Below are positions 6,472 through 13,308 of a DNA stretch of 22,415 nucleotides, piece after piece. Numbering within the stretch: the stretch's first letter is position 1; each line of letters opens with the position of its first letter. Position numbers and translations under genes: made by a program. This stretch comes from a virus, in the IMG/VR virus record IMGVR_UViG_3300006925_000169, positions 1 to 22,415 of that record. One strand, written 5' to 3'. The notes under the pieces were generated by a model that was not told where the DNA came from, did not search any database, and was given only the letters and a program-made list of their open reading frames with translations.

Positions 6472-6600
6472 GTGATAGTAGTTGATGATAGTTGTTGCAG
6501 GTAGAAGCTGCTGCTGTACCACTGTTTGCTGCTGTTGTACCACAATGTTACACGGTAATCCTAACATTATGTTTAAGTTGCGCCTGTAAGTTGCTGAAGT

Positions 6601-6873
6601 ACAAGGAGAAAGTCGTATTATTACATTATTATGCGTTTTTAGAGCGTACTCCCATAAATACCTAGTCTCTTCCCCTCTCTCGCATAAGTCGGAAAACCCA
6701 TTAAGTATGAAACTATGTCGTGCTCTTCTCTATTTTACATAATAATATAATAATATAAGAAAAACCCTCTACAGCCCTTTGTTTACGCGGCCTCTTCACG
6801 TACCACATTATTATAGCCCCTCGTAATAATCGTATAATAATACCCGCTTATTTATAACAATACCCCGCCCGAC
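6601..6873. other. AT-rich non-coding region; candidate replication origin or promoter region
   Basis: No supported gene. The stretch holds several ATTATTA/TAATAAT tracts (6615-6632, 6737-6759, 6806-6842), which should melt easily, interleaved with GTACCAC boxes. Easily melted tracts beside iteron-like boxes and a strong promoter fit either a phage origin or an early-promoter region. Nothing in the sequence decides between them. Confidence 0.4.
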
Positions 6874-6902
6874 TTGACAAACGTACCACACTGTGGTACA
6901 AT
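6874..6902 (+). promoter_or_regulatory. Strong promoter with a palindromic operator, drives the 7005-13480 operon
   Basis: Consensus -35 TTGACA (6874-6879), ideal 17-bp spacer, -10 TACAAT (6897-6902). The spacer and the start of the -10 are occupied by the perfect palindrome GTACCACACTGTGGTAC (6883-6899). A protein bound there would block RNA polymerase, so the promoter is probably repressible. The predicted start is near 6909, about 60 nt before palindrome copy 3. Confidence 0.85.
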
Positions 6903-6969
6903 ATACTAAATACTAGAGAATCGTACCACGCTCTCGTATAACAATACCTAAGCAGTACCACAGAAAACC

Positions 6970-6988
6970 AACCTACAATTTGTAGGTT
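6970..6988. repeat. 19-bp palindrome copy 3 (loop ATT)
   Basis: AACCTACA-ATT-TGTAGGTT, followed directly by CAACAGGAGAACGACC and the ATG at 7005. It lies in the leader of the transcript from the 6874 promoter. Confidence 0.92.
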
Positions 6989-7004
6989 CAACAGGAGAAC
7001 GACC

Positions 7005-7217
7005 ATGAAGTTATTTGATTTCATTTTGCAGAACGACCCGAGCCTAGTAGACGCACAGCTTATCTGTGTGGACGGCGCAATATTCAGCGAAAGCGAGGTA
7101 ACCGAGCAACCCAAGCCAACCCACTCTCGAGCTGAGGGCGACCCAATCAATGGCGTGCAGGTTTGGTATGACTACGCCGCCGACTATTATTTCTTCGAGG
7201 AAGTCGAAGAGGCGTAA
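7005..7217 (+). CDS. Unknown 70-aa acidic protein, first gene of the early operon
   Basis: I do not recognise this protein. It has 70 residues and a good Shine-Dalgarno (AGGAGAAC) a few bases before the ATG. It is acidic, with an aromatic cluster near the C-terminus (VWYDYAADYYFFEEVEE). No signal peptide or membrane helix is visible. It is the first reading frame behind the strong repressible promoter and is bracketed by palindrome copies 3 and 4. Small acidic early phage proteins often bind host factors, but no specific function can be claimed. Confidence 0.75.
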   Translation: MKLFDFILQNDPSLVDAQLICVDGAIFSESEVTEQPKPTHSRAEGDPINGVQVWYDYAADYYFFEEVEEA

Positions 7218-7219
7218 CC

Positions 7220-7238
7220 AACCTACAACTTGTAGGTT
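7220..7238. repeat. 19-bp palindrome copy 4 (loop ACT)
   Basis: AACCTACA-ACT-TGTAGGTT, 2 bp after a stop codon and followed by AAACAGGAGAACACT before the ATG at 7254. Confidence 0.92.
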
Positions 7239-7253
7239 AAACAGGAGAACACT

Positions 7254-7457
7254 ATGGCGACATGCAGAGTGTGCAGTGAGCAGTACCACGATCAGCGCAG
7301 AGCAGCGGGATTCACAACCTGCCTATCATGCGGTGAGCGTGCAGCAAAGCAAGCGCGGATGGGATGGTGCGTTGCCCAAGAGTACAGCAAGGGTAACTAC
7401 CAGTTAATCACCAACCCAGATACGCTTAAGACAACCAACCCTAAGAGGACGACATGA
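7254..7457 (+). CDS. Small zinc-finger-like protein, 67 aa
   Basis: A 67-residue basic protein with two CxxC knuckles, CRVC (residues 4-7) and CLSC (23-26), 15 residues apart. This is the spacing of a small zinc ribbon or treble-clef finger. Similar short CxxC...CxxC proteins are common in phage early regions, usually without known function; DNA, RNA or host-protein binding is plausible. The C-terminal half is Thr/Asn/Lys-rich and probably disordered. The stop overlaps the next ATG (ATGATGA), so the two genes are translationally coupled. Confidence 0.78.
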   Translation: MATCRVCSEQYHDQRRAAGFTTCLSCGERAAKQARMGWCVAQEYSKGNYQLITNPDTLKTTNPKRTT

Positions 7458-7708
7458 TGAATAAGAAAGTAGAAGAATTGCGAAAGATGGCTGAAGGTAA
7501 GGAAAAGATACACGAGCGCATGACCAAGTGGCGCACCGACCAGATATGTTTCCCGCGTGACCTTAACATCCACGACCCAGAGAACCGCTACCGTTGGGCA
7601 GACGAGGCAGCACCTGTGCCTGCTTTGGTATGGGCAGGCCGCGCACTGTTCACCGTTGGCTTTCTGACAGGCATCTACTGCCTAGTGTTTTTGGGGATGT
7701 TGCTATGA
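7454..7708 (+). CDS. Small protein with one C-terminal membrane helix, 84 aa
   Basis: An unrecognised 84-residue protein. Residues 1-55 are charged and hydrophilic. Residues ~56-84 (from PALVWAGRALFTVGFL to the C-terminus) form one hydrophobic helix of about 25 residues with no charged tail after it. This predicts a tail-anchored protein with its N-terminus in the cytoplasm. It overlaps the genes on both sides by 4 nt. A single terminal helix could also suit a holin or an inhibitor of a membrane process, but the gene lies in the early operon and is not beside a lysis gene, so no function is assigned. Confidence 0.75.
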   Translation: MMNKKVEELRKMAEGKEKIHERMTKWRTDQICFPRDLNIHDPENRYRWADEAAPVPALVWAGRALFTVGFLTGIYCLVFLGMLL

Positions 7709-7890
7709 GAGAAGGATTCAAGACCTACGCTGACAGTCTGCCAGAAGCAGATGATGTAGCTACTAATAGTAAAGCAGGCATAACGCTAGGTGAGTTACTG
7801 GCGGAGTACGACTTAGGCGTGCTCAAGCGGTGGGCGGCAGACCAACATGCCGCAGACAAGGCACAGGAAGTGCCAGAGAAAAGAAAGTAA
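7705..7890 (+). CDS. Unknown 61-aa protein
   Basis: An unrecognised 61-residue, charged, helical protein. The start is the ATG at 7705, which shares the ATGA with the stop of the previous gene; longer versions of this frame lie inside that gene and are rejected. The segment ITLGELLAEYDLGVLKRWAADQ has a helix-turn-helix look but is too short to call. The C-terminus is Lys/Glu-rich. It is the last gene of the group that starts at palindrome copy 4. Confidence 0.65.
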   Translation: MREGFKTYADSLPEADDVATNSKAGITLGELLAEYDLGVLKRWAADQHAADKAQEVPEKRK

Positions 7891-7901
7891 ACCAACCAAC
7901 T

Positions 7902-7920
7902 AACCTACAATTTGTAGGTT
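7902..7920. repeat. 19-bp palindrome copy 5 (loop ATT)
   Basis: AACCTACA-ATT-TGTAGGTT, followed by CAACAGGAGAACGACA and the ATG at 7937. Apart from one base near the ATG, the palindrome and its following 16 bases match copy 3. Confidence 0.92.
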
Positions 7921-7936
7921 CAACAGGAGAACGACA

Positions 7937-8857
7937 ATGTTCGGAAACGTAACTGATCTACCCCAACTGCACACCTACCGTGCAGCCCTGATGCACTACA
8001 ACTCAATCACCCCGATACGGGGCAGCGACAACCTACGGCCTATATGCAACACGGCCAACGGAAGGCGCAAGAAGCACATGCAGATCGTTAGAGTCTCATA
8101 CCCGTCGAAGCAGGGTGCGCTTGATGCGGTGGCTTGCAGATTGTATGACACTGACGTGGTGACCTTCCTGTCTAATGGGGAGATTATTATCAACCTCGAA
8201 GGGTGGAGCACTAACACCACGCATAGCTTCATCGATGGCCTATTCATGCCGACCGCCTACTACAGCCGCTCATTAGTGCGAGCTTACAGTCGCAAGGGCA
8301 ACACCGTCATTGAGCTTAAGAATGCTACAACAGTGATTAAGGACGACAACGTCGTGAAGATACGCATGGTCGAGGGGACGGACACGCAGGGTAAATACTT
8401 CGAGTTTGTCGATGCACCCAAGCAGTACGGCTACTACCTCAAGCGCGCCCAGATGGGGATGCGGCGCAAGGAGGTGGAGAAGTTCACCAAGTTCGCCCGA
8501 GCCGCGGCCAAGATGATCGACCCAGAGACTTACGAGGATAAGACTTGGAGTACGTTCGACGGGCGCACGACCATAACCGCAGGGCAGCTGCACGCCCTCA
8601 TGCTAGACCAGTCCCAGTGGGACGAGGCGCTAGACTACCTGCTACCTATGGCCTTGCACTCGGAGTATCAGTATGCGCCTCCGGCCAACACATATAAGCG
8701 CGTCAAATCAATAAAGCCTGCAACGCTGACCAAGAAGGTCGACGACGTGCTCAAGTATATGTTCGCGGAGGACTTGTTCGAGGAACGGGAGACTAACAAC
8801 CCGCTATCTAACGACAACGCCAAGTATCTCACCGGTGCGGAGGCGGTAATCGAATGA
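7937..8857 (+). CDS. Unknown 306-aa phage protein
   Basis: I do not recognise this 306-residue protein. It is soluble and without signal peptide or membrane segments. The first half (about residues 48-155) looks like a beta-rich domain with alternating hydrophobic strands (DVVTFLSNGEIIINLEGW, GNTVIELKNATTVIKDDNVVKIRMV). The second half is helical, with a basic stretch KRAQMGMRRKEVEKFTKFARAAAKM (residues ~168-192). It starts a coupled pair with the 62-residue gene downstream (ATGA overlap) and sits directly before the ATPase/VWA group, so it may act with them. That is inference from position only. Confidence 0.78.
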   Translation: MFGNVTDLPQLHTYRAALMHYNSITPIRGSDNLRPICNTANGRRKKHMQIVRVSYPSKQGALDAVACRLYDTDVVTFLSNGEIIINLEGWSTNTTHSFIDGLFMPTAYYSRSLVRAYSRKGNTVIELKNATTVIKDDNVVKIRMVEGTDTQGKYFEFVDAPKQYGYYLKRAQMGMRRKEVEKFTKFARAAAKMIDPETYEDKTWSTFDGRTTITAGQLHALMLDQSQWDEALDYLLPMALHSEYQYAPPANTYKRVKSIKPATLTKKVDDVLKYMFAEDLFEERETNNPLSNDNAKYLTGAEAVIE

Positions 8858-9042
8858 GCACTCTAATCAAAGCTAAGACTCAAACCCTTGTGACTACTGG
8901 AGAAATACTAAGCGATGCAAGTGGTCGCAAGATGTACCTTCGAGGGATGCACAACAACAAGCTGCTCGTCGTCTCGATGGACGAGCGCAAGGTACACATG
9001 ACAGCCAAGCCCGAGCAGTTCGGGTGTGAGGTGTTAACTTGA
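8854..9042 (+). CDS. Unknown 62-aa protein
   Basis: An unrecognised 62-residue basic protein, probably beta-rich (MYLRGMHNNKLLVVSMDERKVHM). It overlaps the 306-aa gene by ATGA. Its TGA stop (9040-9042) is part of the -35 hexamer of the next promoter, so its 3' end is fixed by the promoter sequence. Confidence 0.68.
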   Translation: MSTLIKAKTQTLVTTGEILSDASGRKMYLRGMHNNKLLVVSMDERKVHMTAKPEQFGCEVLT

Positions 9043-9068
9043 CATTCTGTACCACACTGTGGTACAAT
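9039..9068 (+). promoter_or_regulatory. Second operator-bearing promoter, before the ATPase gene
   Basis: -35 TTGACA (9039-9044), 18-bp spacer, -10 TACAAT (9063-9068). The same perfect palindrome GTACCACACTGTGGTAC (9049-9065) fills the spacer and enters the -10, as at 6874. The two promoters should therefore respond to the same repressor. It gives the MoxR/VWA genes their own expression inside the long operon. Confidence 0.85.
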
Positions 9069-9078
9069 GTACCTGTAG

Positions 9079-9133
9079 TTTGAAAACTGTAAGACTCTTT
9101 GAAAACTGTAAGACTCTTTGAAAACTGTAAGAC
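9079..9133 (+). repeat. Three tandem 19-bp repeats in an mRNA leader
   Basis: TTTGAAAACTGTAAGACTC is repeated at 9079-9097 and 9098-9116, with a third copy (17 of 19 bp) at 9117-9133. It lies just after the predicted start (~9075) of the 9039 promoter and before palindrome copy 6. It could be a binding array for DNA or RNA, or a slippage-made spacer. Confidence 0.9.
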
Positions 9134-9142
9134 CAACTAACC

Positions 9143-9161
9143 AACCTACAAATTGTAGGTT
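9143..9161. repeat. 19-bp palindrome copy 6 (loop AAT)
   Basis: AACCTACA-AAT-TGTAGGTT, followed by ACAACTGGAGAACGACA and the ATG at 9179. Confidence 0.92.
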
Positions 9162-9178
9162 ACAACTGGAGAACGACA

Positions 9179-10243
9179 ATGAGTGAATCTTTATTGAACG
9201 AAACACGCACCGTAAGCCACAAGCAAGCGGCTGCACTTATCCTCGCCAACCCCAACGTGCGATACATGTTACGCGGCGAACCCGGGGTGGGTAAATCAAT
9301 GATTGCTGAGGCTATAGCAGCAGCAACGGGTTACGACCTATCAATGGTTGACGTACCCAACCTAGACCTCGGTGACGTGGCTATGCCTGTGATCGACCAT
9401 GCCGAGAAGGTCACACGCTACTACCCCAACGCACGGTTCGGTCTGACTACAGGTAAGCCTGTGGTGATCTGCCTCGATGAGTTTACCAAGGGCGCTGAGC
9501 CGGTGAAGAACATGCTTCACCCTATGCTAGAAGTATTTAGACCTAGACTAGGTGACCTCGACATACCCGAGGGAAGCATTATCTTTATGACGGGCAACAT
9601 GGACACTGACGGTGTGGGCGATGGTCTCGCTCAGCATACGAGGCAGCGTGTCGTTGAGCTTGTGATGCGCAAGCCTAACTCTACTGAGTGGCTACAGTGG
9701 GCAGCGGGCAATGGCATCCATCCTGTTGTTATGGCATGGGTAGATCGTTACCCGCAGGCGCTCGCGTCATACCTAGACGGGGCTAAGAACGAGTTCATAT
9801 TCCACCCTGCCAACCCGCAGGACAACGTGGTCTCGCCTCGTACGCTTGAGATAGCTAGTCGCATCATCTGGCAGATGGAGCACTTCGACTCTGACTCTCT
9901 TACTGCTTCGCTGACAGGTGCAGCCGGTGCGTCGTTTGCGGAATCTATCTCTTCCTTTATTAGATTCCAAGAAAGCCTGCCGTCTGTAAGTTCTATTGTT
10001 ACCACGCCTGCCACTGCGCTAATACCAGAAGATGCCGGTGCACGGGCTGTCCTTACGTTCGGACTGCTACAGCATGTAGAGAAGGACAACCTGAGTAATA
10101 TTCTCAAGTACCTGCGCCGCATGGAGGAGGAGTTCCAAGTGATTTTCTGTGTGTCACTGGCTCGCCACAAGACTAAGAGCCAGATTGCGTTCACTAACAG
10201 CGAGTTCGCACTGTGGGCGGCTGACAACGAAGACCTACTGTAA
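9179..10243 (+). CDS. MoxR-type AAA+ ATPase
   Basis: A 354-residue AAA+ ATPase. It shows Walker A GEPGVGKS (residues 33-40), Walker B VVICLDEF (95-102, D100/E101) and a sensor-1-like IIFMTGN near residue 142. The helical second half ends at the stop without an added domain. MoxR-family ATPases act with a VWA-domain partner, as in RavA-ViaA, CbbQ-CbbO and the CobS-CobT chelatase pair. They remodel or load metals into target proteins using ATP. Exactly such a partner is the next gene, 29 bp downstream. The gene has its own repressible promoter and a good GGAGAAC ribosome site. The target in phage infection is unknown. Confidence 0.9.
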   Translation: MSESLLNETRTVSHKQAAALILANPNVRYMLRGEPGVGKSMIAEAIAAATGYDLSMVDVPNLDLGDVAMPVIDHAEKVTRYYPNARFGLTTGKPVVICLDEFTKGAEPVKNMLHPMLEVFRPRLGDLDIPEGSIIFMTGNMDTDGVGDGLAQHTRQRVVELVMRKPNSTEWLQWAAGNGIHPVVMAWVDRYPQALASYLDGAKNEFIFHPANPQDNVVSPRTLEIASRIIWQMEHFDSDSLTASLTGAAGASFAESISSFIRFQESLPSVSSIVTTPATALIPEDAGARAVLTFGLLQHVEKDNLSNILKYLRRMEEEFQVIFCVSLARHKTKSQIAFTNSEFALWAADNEDLL

Positions 10244-10261
10244 ACCTACAATATGTAGGTT
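10243..10261. repeat. 19-bp palindrome copy 7 (loop ATA)
   Basis: AACCTACA-ATA-TGTAGGTT. Its first base is the last base of the ATPase TAA stop, and it is followed at once by GGAGAACAACT and the ATG at 10273. Confidence 0.92.
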
Positions 10262-10272
10262 GGAGAACAACT

Positions 10273-11472
10273 ATGCTTGTAGATAGAAAATTCAAAGCGA
10301 TCAAGATCGGGCTTATGCGCTCTAAACAGTTCGGTCTACTGCGCGGTGTGGCTATGCACGGTAACACTTACCTGACTACTGACGTGCCTACCGCAGCAAC
10401 TAACGGGCGCGACTGTTGGTTCAATCCAGACTTCCTGTTCAACACAGTGAAGAATGAGGACGACAAGGGCGCGGCGTTTATCATGGTGCACGAGTGGCTG
10501 CACAAGGCAGGTATGCACATGGTGACTTACCGTAGGCTTGCCGAGCAGCACGCTATGCGTACCAACATGGCGACTGACTATTGGATAAACGACCGCATCA
10601 TTGTGGCTGACCCCGAGCACGCCCTGACCGAAATGCCTGTGGATGGGACGGGCAAAGCGATAGGACTGTACGACCCGAAGTATCACGAGTGGACGGTCAA
10701 ACGCATCTTCCGAGACCTTGAGCAGGAGCAAGAGGAAGGCGGTGGTGGCGAGGGCGACGACGGTGACGCAGGGTTCGACAACCACGACTGGGAGAGTGCA
10801 AAGGACATGGGTACTGAGGAGAAGGAGAAACTTGCTGAGGACATCAAGCAAGCTATCCGCCAAGGACTCCATGCAGATGCTAAAGCAGGACAAGACAGCC
10901 TGCAGGACGCTCTCGGTCTAAGCGAGCTAGTCACACCCAAGGTGAGCTGGCGGACACTGCTGCGCATGTTTATGAACTCGACATGTAGAAAGAAGGAGCA
11001 GTCTACTTGGCGCCGACCAAGCCGTAGGTTTCTGCACCAAGACATTGTGATGCCAACACTGCAAGGTAACAGCATCAACGAGGTGGTGATTGCGCGTGAT
11101 ACTTCGGGTTCGATGTTCTTCGCAGACCGACTGCGAGACGTGACCAGTGAGATCATTGGTATTGCTAAGGCAGTCTCTATCGACAAGATACACTTCATTG
11201 ATTGGGACGGGCAGGTGGAGAACCACGAGGTTTATTCTAGTGACTCTCTGAACAATGCACCTGCTATGAAAACTGCAACGGGTGGAGGCGGGACAGACCC
11301 GACGTGTGTATCCGACTACCTAAAAGAGAAGGGCATCAAGCCTGACTGTGTAATCATGCTGACCGATGGTGAGATTTACAACTGGGGGAATTGGACTGTT
11401 CCAATTCTGTGGGCAATAACTAACGACACGAAAATAACCGCCCCTGTGGGCAAGACAATTCAAATTGATTAA
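10273..11472 (+). CDS. Zincin-like/VWA protein (DUF2201-type), partner of the MoxR ATPase
   Basis: A 399-residue protein with two recognisable parts. The N-terminal part carries HEWLH (residues 73-77), a fit to the HExxH zinc-peptidase motif, followed by KAGMH and then NMATDYWIND. This is the order seen in DUF2201-type putative metallopeptidase domains. An acidic Gly/Glu-rich linker (about residues 152-175) precedes the C-terminal VWA domain with a complete MIDAS: DTSGS (D276, S278, S280), T341 in GGGGTD and D365 in LTDGE. VWA domains bind Mg2+ and protein partners. In the MoxR-VWA systems the VWA protein is the adaptor or effector of the ATPase. Whether the zincin part cleaves proteins is unknown, although the motif is intact. 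It lies between the ATPase and a DUF3150-like gene. Confidence 0.88.
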   Translation: MLVDRKFKAIKIGLMRSKQFGLLRGVAMHGNTYLTTDVPTAATNGRDCWFNPDFLFNTVKNEDDKGAAFIMVHEWLHKAGMHMVTYRRLAEQHAMRTNMATDYWINDRIIVADPEHALTEMPVDGTGKAIGLYDPKYHEWTVKRIFRDLEQEQEEGGGGEGDDGDAGFDNHDWESAKDMGTEEKEKLAEDIKQAIRQGLHADAKAGQDSLQDALGLSELVTPKVSWRTLLRMFMNSTCRKKEQSTWRRPSRRFLHQDIVMPTLQGNSINEVVIARDTSGSMFFADRLRDVTSEIIGIAKAVSIDKIHFIDWDGQVENHEVYSSDSLNNAPAMKTATGGGGTDPTCVSDYLKEKGIKPDCVIMLTDGEIYNWGNWTVPILWAITNDTKITAPVGKTIQID

Positions 11473-11490
11473 ACCTACAAATTGTAGGTT
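11472..11490. repeat. 19-bp palindrome copy 8 (loop AAT)
   Basis: AACCTACA-AAT-TGTAGGTT. It overlaps the last base of the preceding TAA stop and is followed at once by GGAGAAGAGTG and the ATG at 11502. Confidence 0.92.
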
Positions 11491-11501
11491 GGAGAAGAGT
11501 G

Positions 11502-12353
11502 ATGAGTGCAATAGCAAACAGTGCAGTATTGGTTAAGTTAAACATCAGTGTGTGGGGCGCAACTAAGCGCAACAAGCAGCTAGAGCAGGAGATAGCAGCA
11601 AGTAAGAACGCCGACCCCAAAGCTACGCGTGCATACGATGAACTCATGGTGGGTTCGTCGGGCCATAAGGACATACAGAAGTACGCAGGCAACTCTCGAC
11701 TGTGGCATTCAGCAATGACACTGCCATGGGATGACAAAGGGTGGAGGCTATGCCCGACTAGTCTGTTCATAGACTACAAGCAGCAGCACAACTGGAAGCG
11801 CCAAGAGTTCGAGCGGCAGGTCAATCAGTTCAGAGACAAGTACGCAGTGTATCGGGAGGTGGCCAGAGAGTATCGCGGTGACATATTCAACGAGGCTGAC
11901 TACCCTCCGGTGGAGGAGGTGATGGGCAAGTACGCTTGGAATTTTGCCGTTGCACCTGTTCCGTCTGGGGGCCACTTGTGCATAGACCTGCCAGAGCAGG
12001 AGATGCAAGAGCTACGCTCCGCCTGTGATGACGAGGTAGAACGCAGGGTACAGGAAGCGGTGAAGGAGAGTGAGCGCAGATTGCGTAAGCAGCTCGACCA
12101 CATCAGCGAGAAGTGCGCGGGGGCAGACGACGATGACAAACGGTGGCATGATACTTTTGTATCTAACCCATTGGAGTTATGCCGCATGCTTAAGCACATG
12201 AATGTTACCAAAGACCCCAAGCTAGAAGAGGCACGCAAGAAGCTAGAGGAGATCATGGAGGGCAAGACCAAGGAGATGTTCAAGGATAAGCCCGAAGTGC
12301 GTGAAGAAGTTAAGAAAGAAGTAGACGAAATCATCAAAACCTACGAGTGGTAA
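11502..12353 (+). CDS. DUF3150-like protein, third member of the ATPase/VWA group
   Basis: A 283-residue soluble protein. It begins with a short beta segment ending in ISVWGATKRNKQLEQEI and has a conserved-looking GWRLCPTSLFIDY near residue 80; the rest is mostly long charged helices, likely coiled coil (about residues 90-130 and 165-205). This layout and its place after a MoxR ATPase and a VWA protein match DUF3150 proteins of phages and mobile elements, whose function is unknown. ATG 11502 is preferred over GTG 11499 because it lies 7 bases after GGAG. The C-terminus is a Lys/Glu-rich helix. The family call rests on layout and context more than on diagnostic motifs. Confidence 0.6.
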   Translation: MSAIANSAVLVKLNISVWGATKRNKQLEQEIAASKNADPKATRAYDELMVGSSGHKDIQKYAGNSRLWHSAMTLPWDDKGWRLCPTSLFIDYKQQHNWKRQEFERQVNQFRDKYAVYREVAREYRGDIFNEADYPPVEEVMGKYAWNFAVAPVPSGGHLCIDLPEQEMQELRSACDDEVERRVQEAVKESERRLRKQLDHISEKCAGADDDDKRWHDTFVSNPLELCRMLKHMNVTKDPKLEEARKKLEEIMEGKTKEMFKDKPEVREEVKKEVDEIIKTYEW

Positions 12354-12363
12354 GGAGAACAAC

Positions 12364-13308
12364 ATGGCTTTTACAGAAGTATATATCGCAAGAGGAGCAG
12401 CAGCACTTATCAGTGACCGGCTGAAAAACAACACAATGCACAGGTTTACCAACATGCCTGCAAATGTTTTTCATTGGCGCACCTTTGAGACTGCGGTGGA
12501 GTTTTCACCTAAGCGTCCTACCTTTGGTTACGCAGGAGGTACTAAGGCGCAGGAGCTGGTCTACAATTTACTGCGAAGCCTCGCACCGAAGATGCCGCAC
12601 TTAAACTTTTGCCTCGACCTCGACTATGACGTTGGGTTCTCAGAGATGTTTGTGTATGACGGACTAGAGTGCGTGGGACGCGTAGACTTTGCGGACACTG
12701 GCGCCCTTGAGTTCCGTAATGCACGGATAGGAGAGACCATGCTACGCAGAACCTCGATGAAAACGCTTAGCGTGAACAAGGCCGCGGCTATAATACGTAA
12801 GTATTTCTATGGCATGACTAAGATAGAAAAACTTGGCTCAGTAGCGTCCAAGATAACTTCGGCTATATCGTCGGCGCACAGTGACACTTCGTACAAGCGG
12901 CGTAGAGCTAAGAGCGCTGTGATGGAACAACTAGAGGAGGCTATCACAAGCAACTCGCAGCTATCACAAGCAGTGGCGCAGTTTTTCCAAGAGCAAGGCA
13001 AATCCCACGTACTGGATGCGTACATAGATGCTTCAGATACCCACGAGCTAGTGACCGAAGCGTACGCCATGCGCGGCGGAGAAACAGGCTTGTATGTACT
13101 AGCGCAGCCAGAAGAGTTCCACGTGTACCGCAAGGGCGACACCAGAGTTCGCACATTCAGACGTGAGCAACTGTCTGACAAAGCACGGGGCGCCTTGGGT
13201 ATGCTTAAGCTCTCAGAGAACAACAGCTTTGTAGATAACGTAGGCTTCAAATATGAAGCAGATAAATTTTGGGTAATGGAGGGGATTGCAAATGAATTCA
13301 ACAGTTAG
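12364..13308 (+). CDS. Unknown 314-aa protein at the end of the ATPase/VWA group
   Basis: I do not recognise this protein. It starts 10 bp after the DUF3150-like gene with AAGGAG upstream and no palindrome in between, so it is likely co-translated with that gene. The N-terminal ~130 residues are mixed alpha/beta (CLDLDYDVGFSEMFVYDGLECVGRVDF). The middle is helical, with a basic stretch YKRRRAKS near residue 180 and a repeat-like ITSNSQLSQAVAQFFQEQ. The C-terminal part looks beta-rich. No membrane or signal segment is seen. Its TAG stop overlaps the next gene by 17 nt. Its position suggests it works with the ATPase/zincin-VWA/DUF3150 proteins. Confidence 0.75.
   Translation: MAFTEVYIARGAAALISDRLKNNTMHRFTNMPANVFHWRTFETAVEFSPKRPTFGYAGGTKAQELVYNLLRSLAPKMPHLNFCLDLDYDVGFSEMFVYDGLECVGRVDFADTGALEFRNARIGETMLRRTSMKTLSVNKAAAIIRKYFYGMTKIEKLGSVASKITSAISSAHSDTSYKRRRAKSAVMEQLEEAITSNSQLSQAVAQFFQEQGKSHVLDAYIDASDTHELVTEAYAMRGGETGLYVLAQPEEFHVYRKGDTRVRTFRREQLSDKARGALGMLKLSENNSFVDNVGFKYEADKFWVMEGIANEFNS

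Larger units (their letters stand above)
6516..6961 (+). repeat. Cluster of GTACCAC boxes, all in the same orientation
   Basis: GTACCAC occurs at 6516, 6537, 6800, 6883, 6923 and 6955, all on the plus strand and within 446 bp; the copy at 6883 is half of the promoter palindrome. The first two are 21 bp apart (about two helical turns) inside a longer imperfect direct repeat (TGCTGCTG...GTACCAC). Chance copies do exist elsewhere, for example inside terL and at 7283. Candidate iterons for a replication initiator, or auxiliary operator sites for the promoter repressor. Confidence 0.55.

Noticed and set aside
9079-9133. The 19-bp tandem repeats as a CRISPR or rho-independent structure
   Set aside because: The copies are directly adjacent without spacers and have no internal dyad or T-tract.
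10336-11226. Long antisense open frames (up to 185 codons) opposite the VWA gene
   Set aside because: They are shadows of a strongly supported gene, have low-complexity or Cys/Ser-rich content and no ribosome sites. The same holds for antisense frames at 9748-10227, 11900-12337 and 12807-13301.
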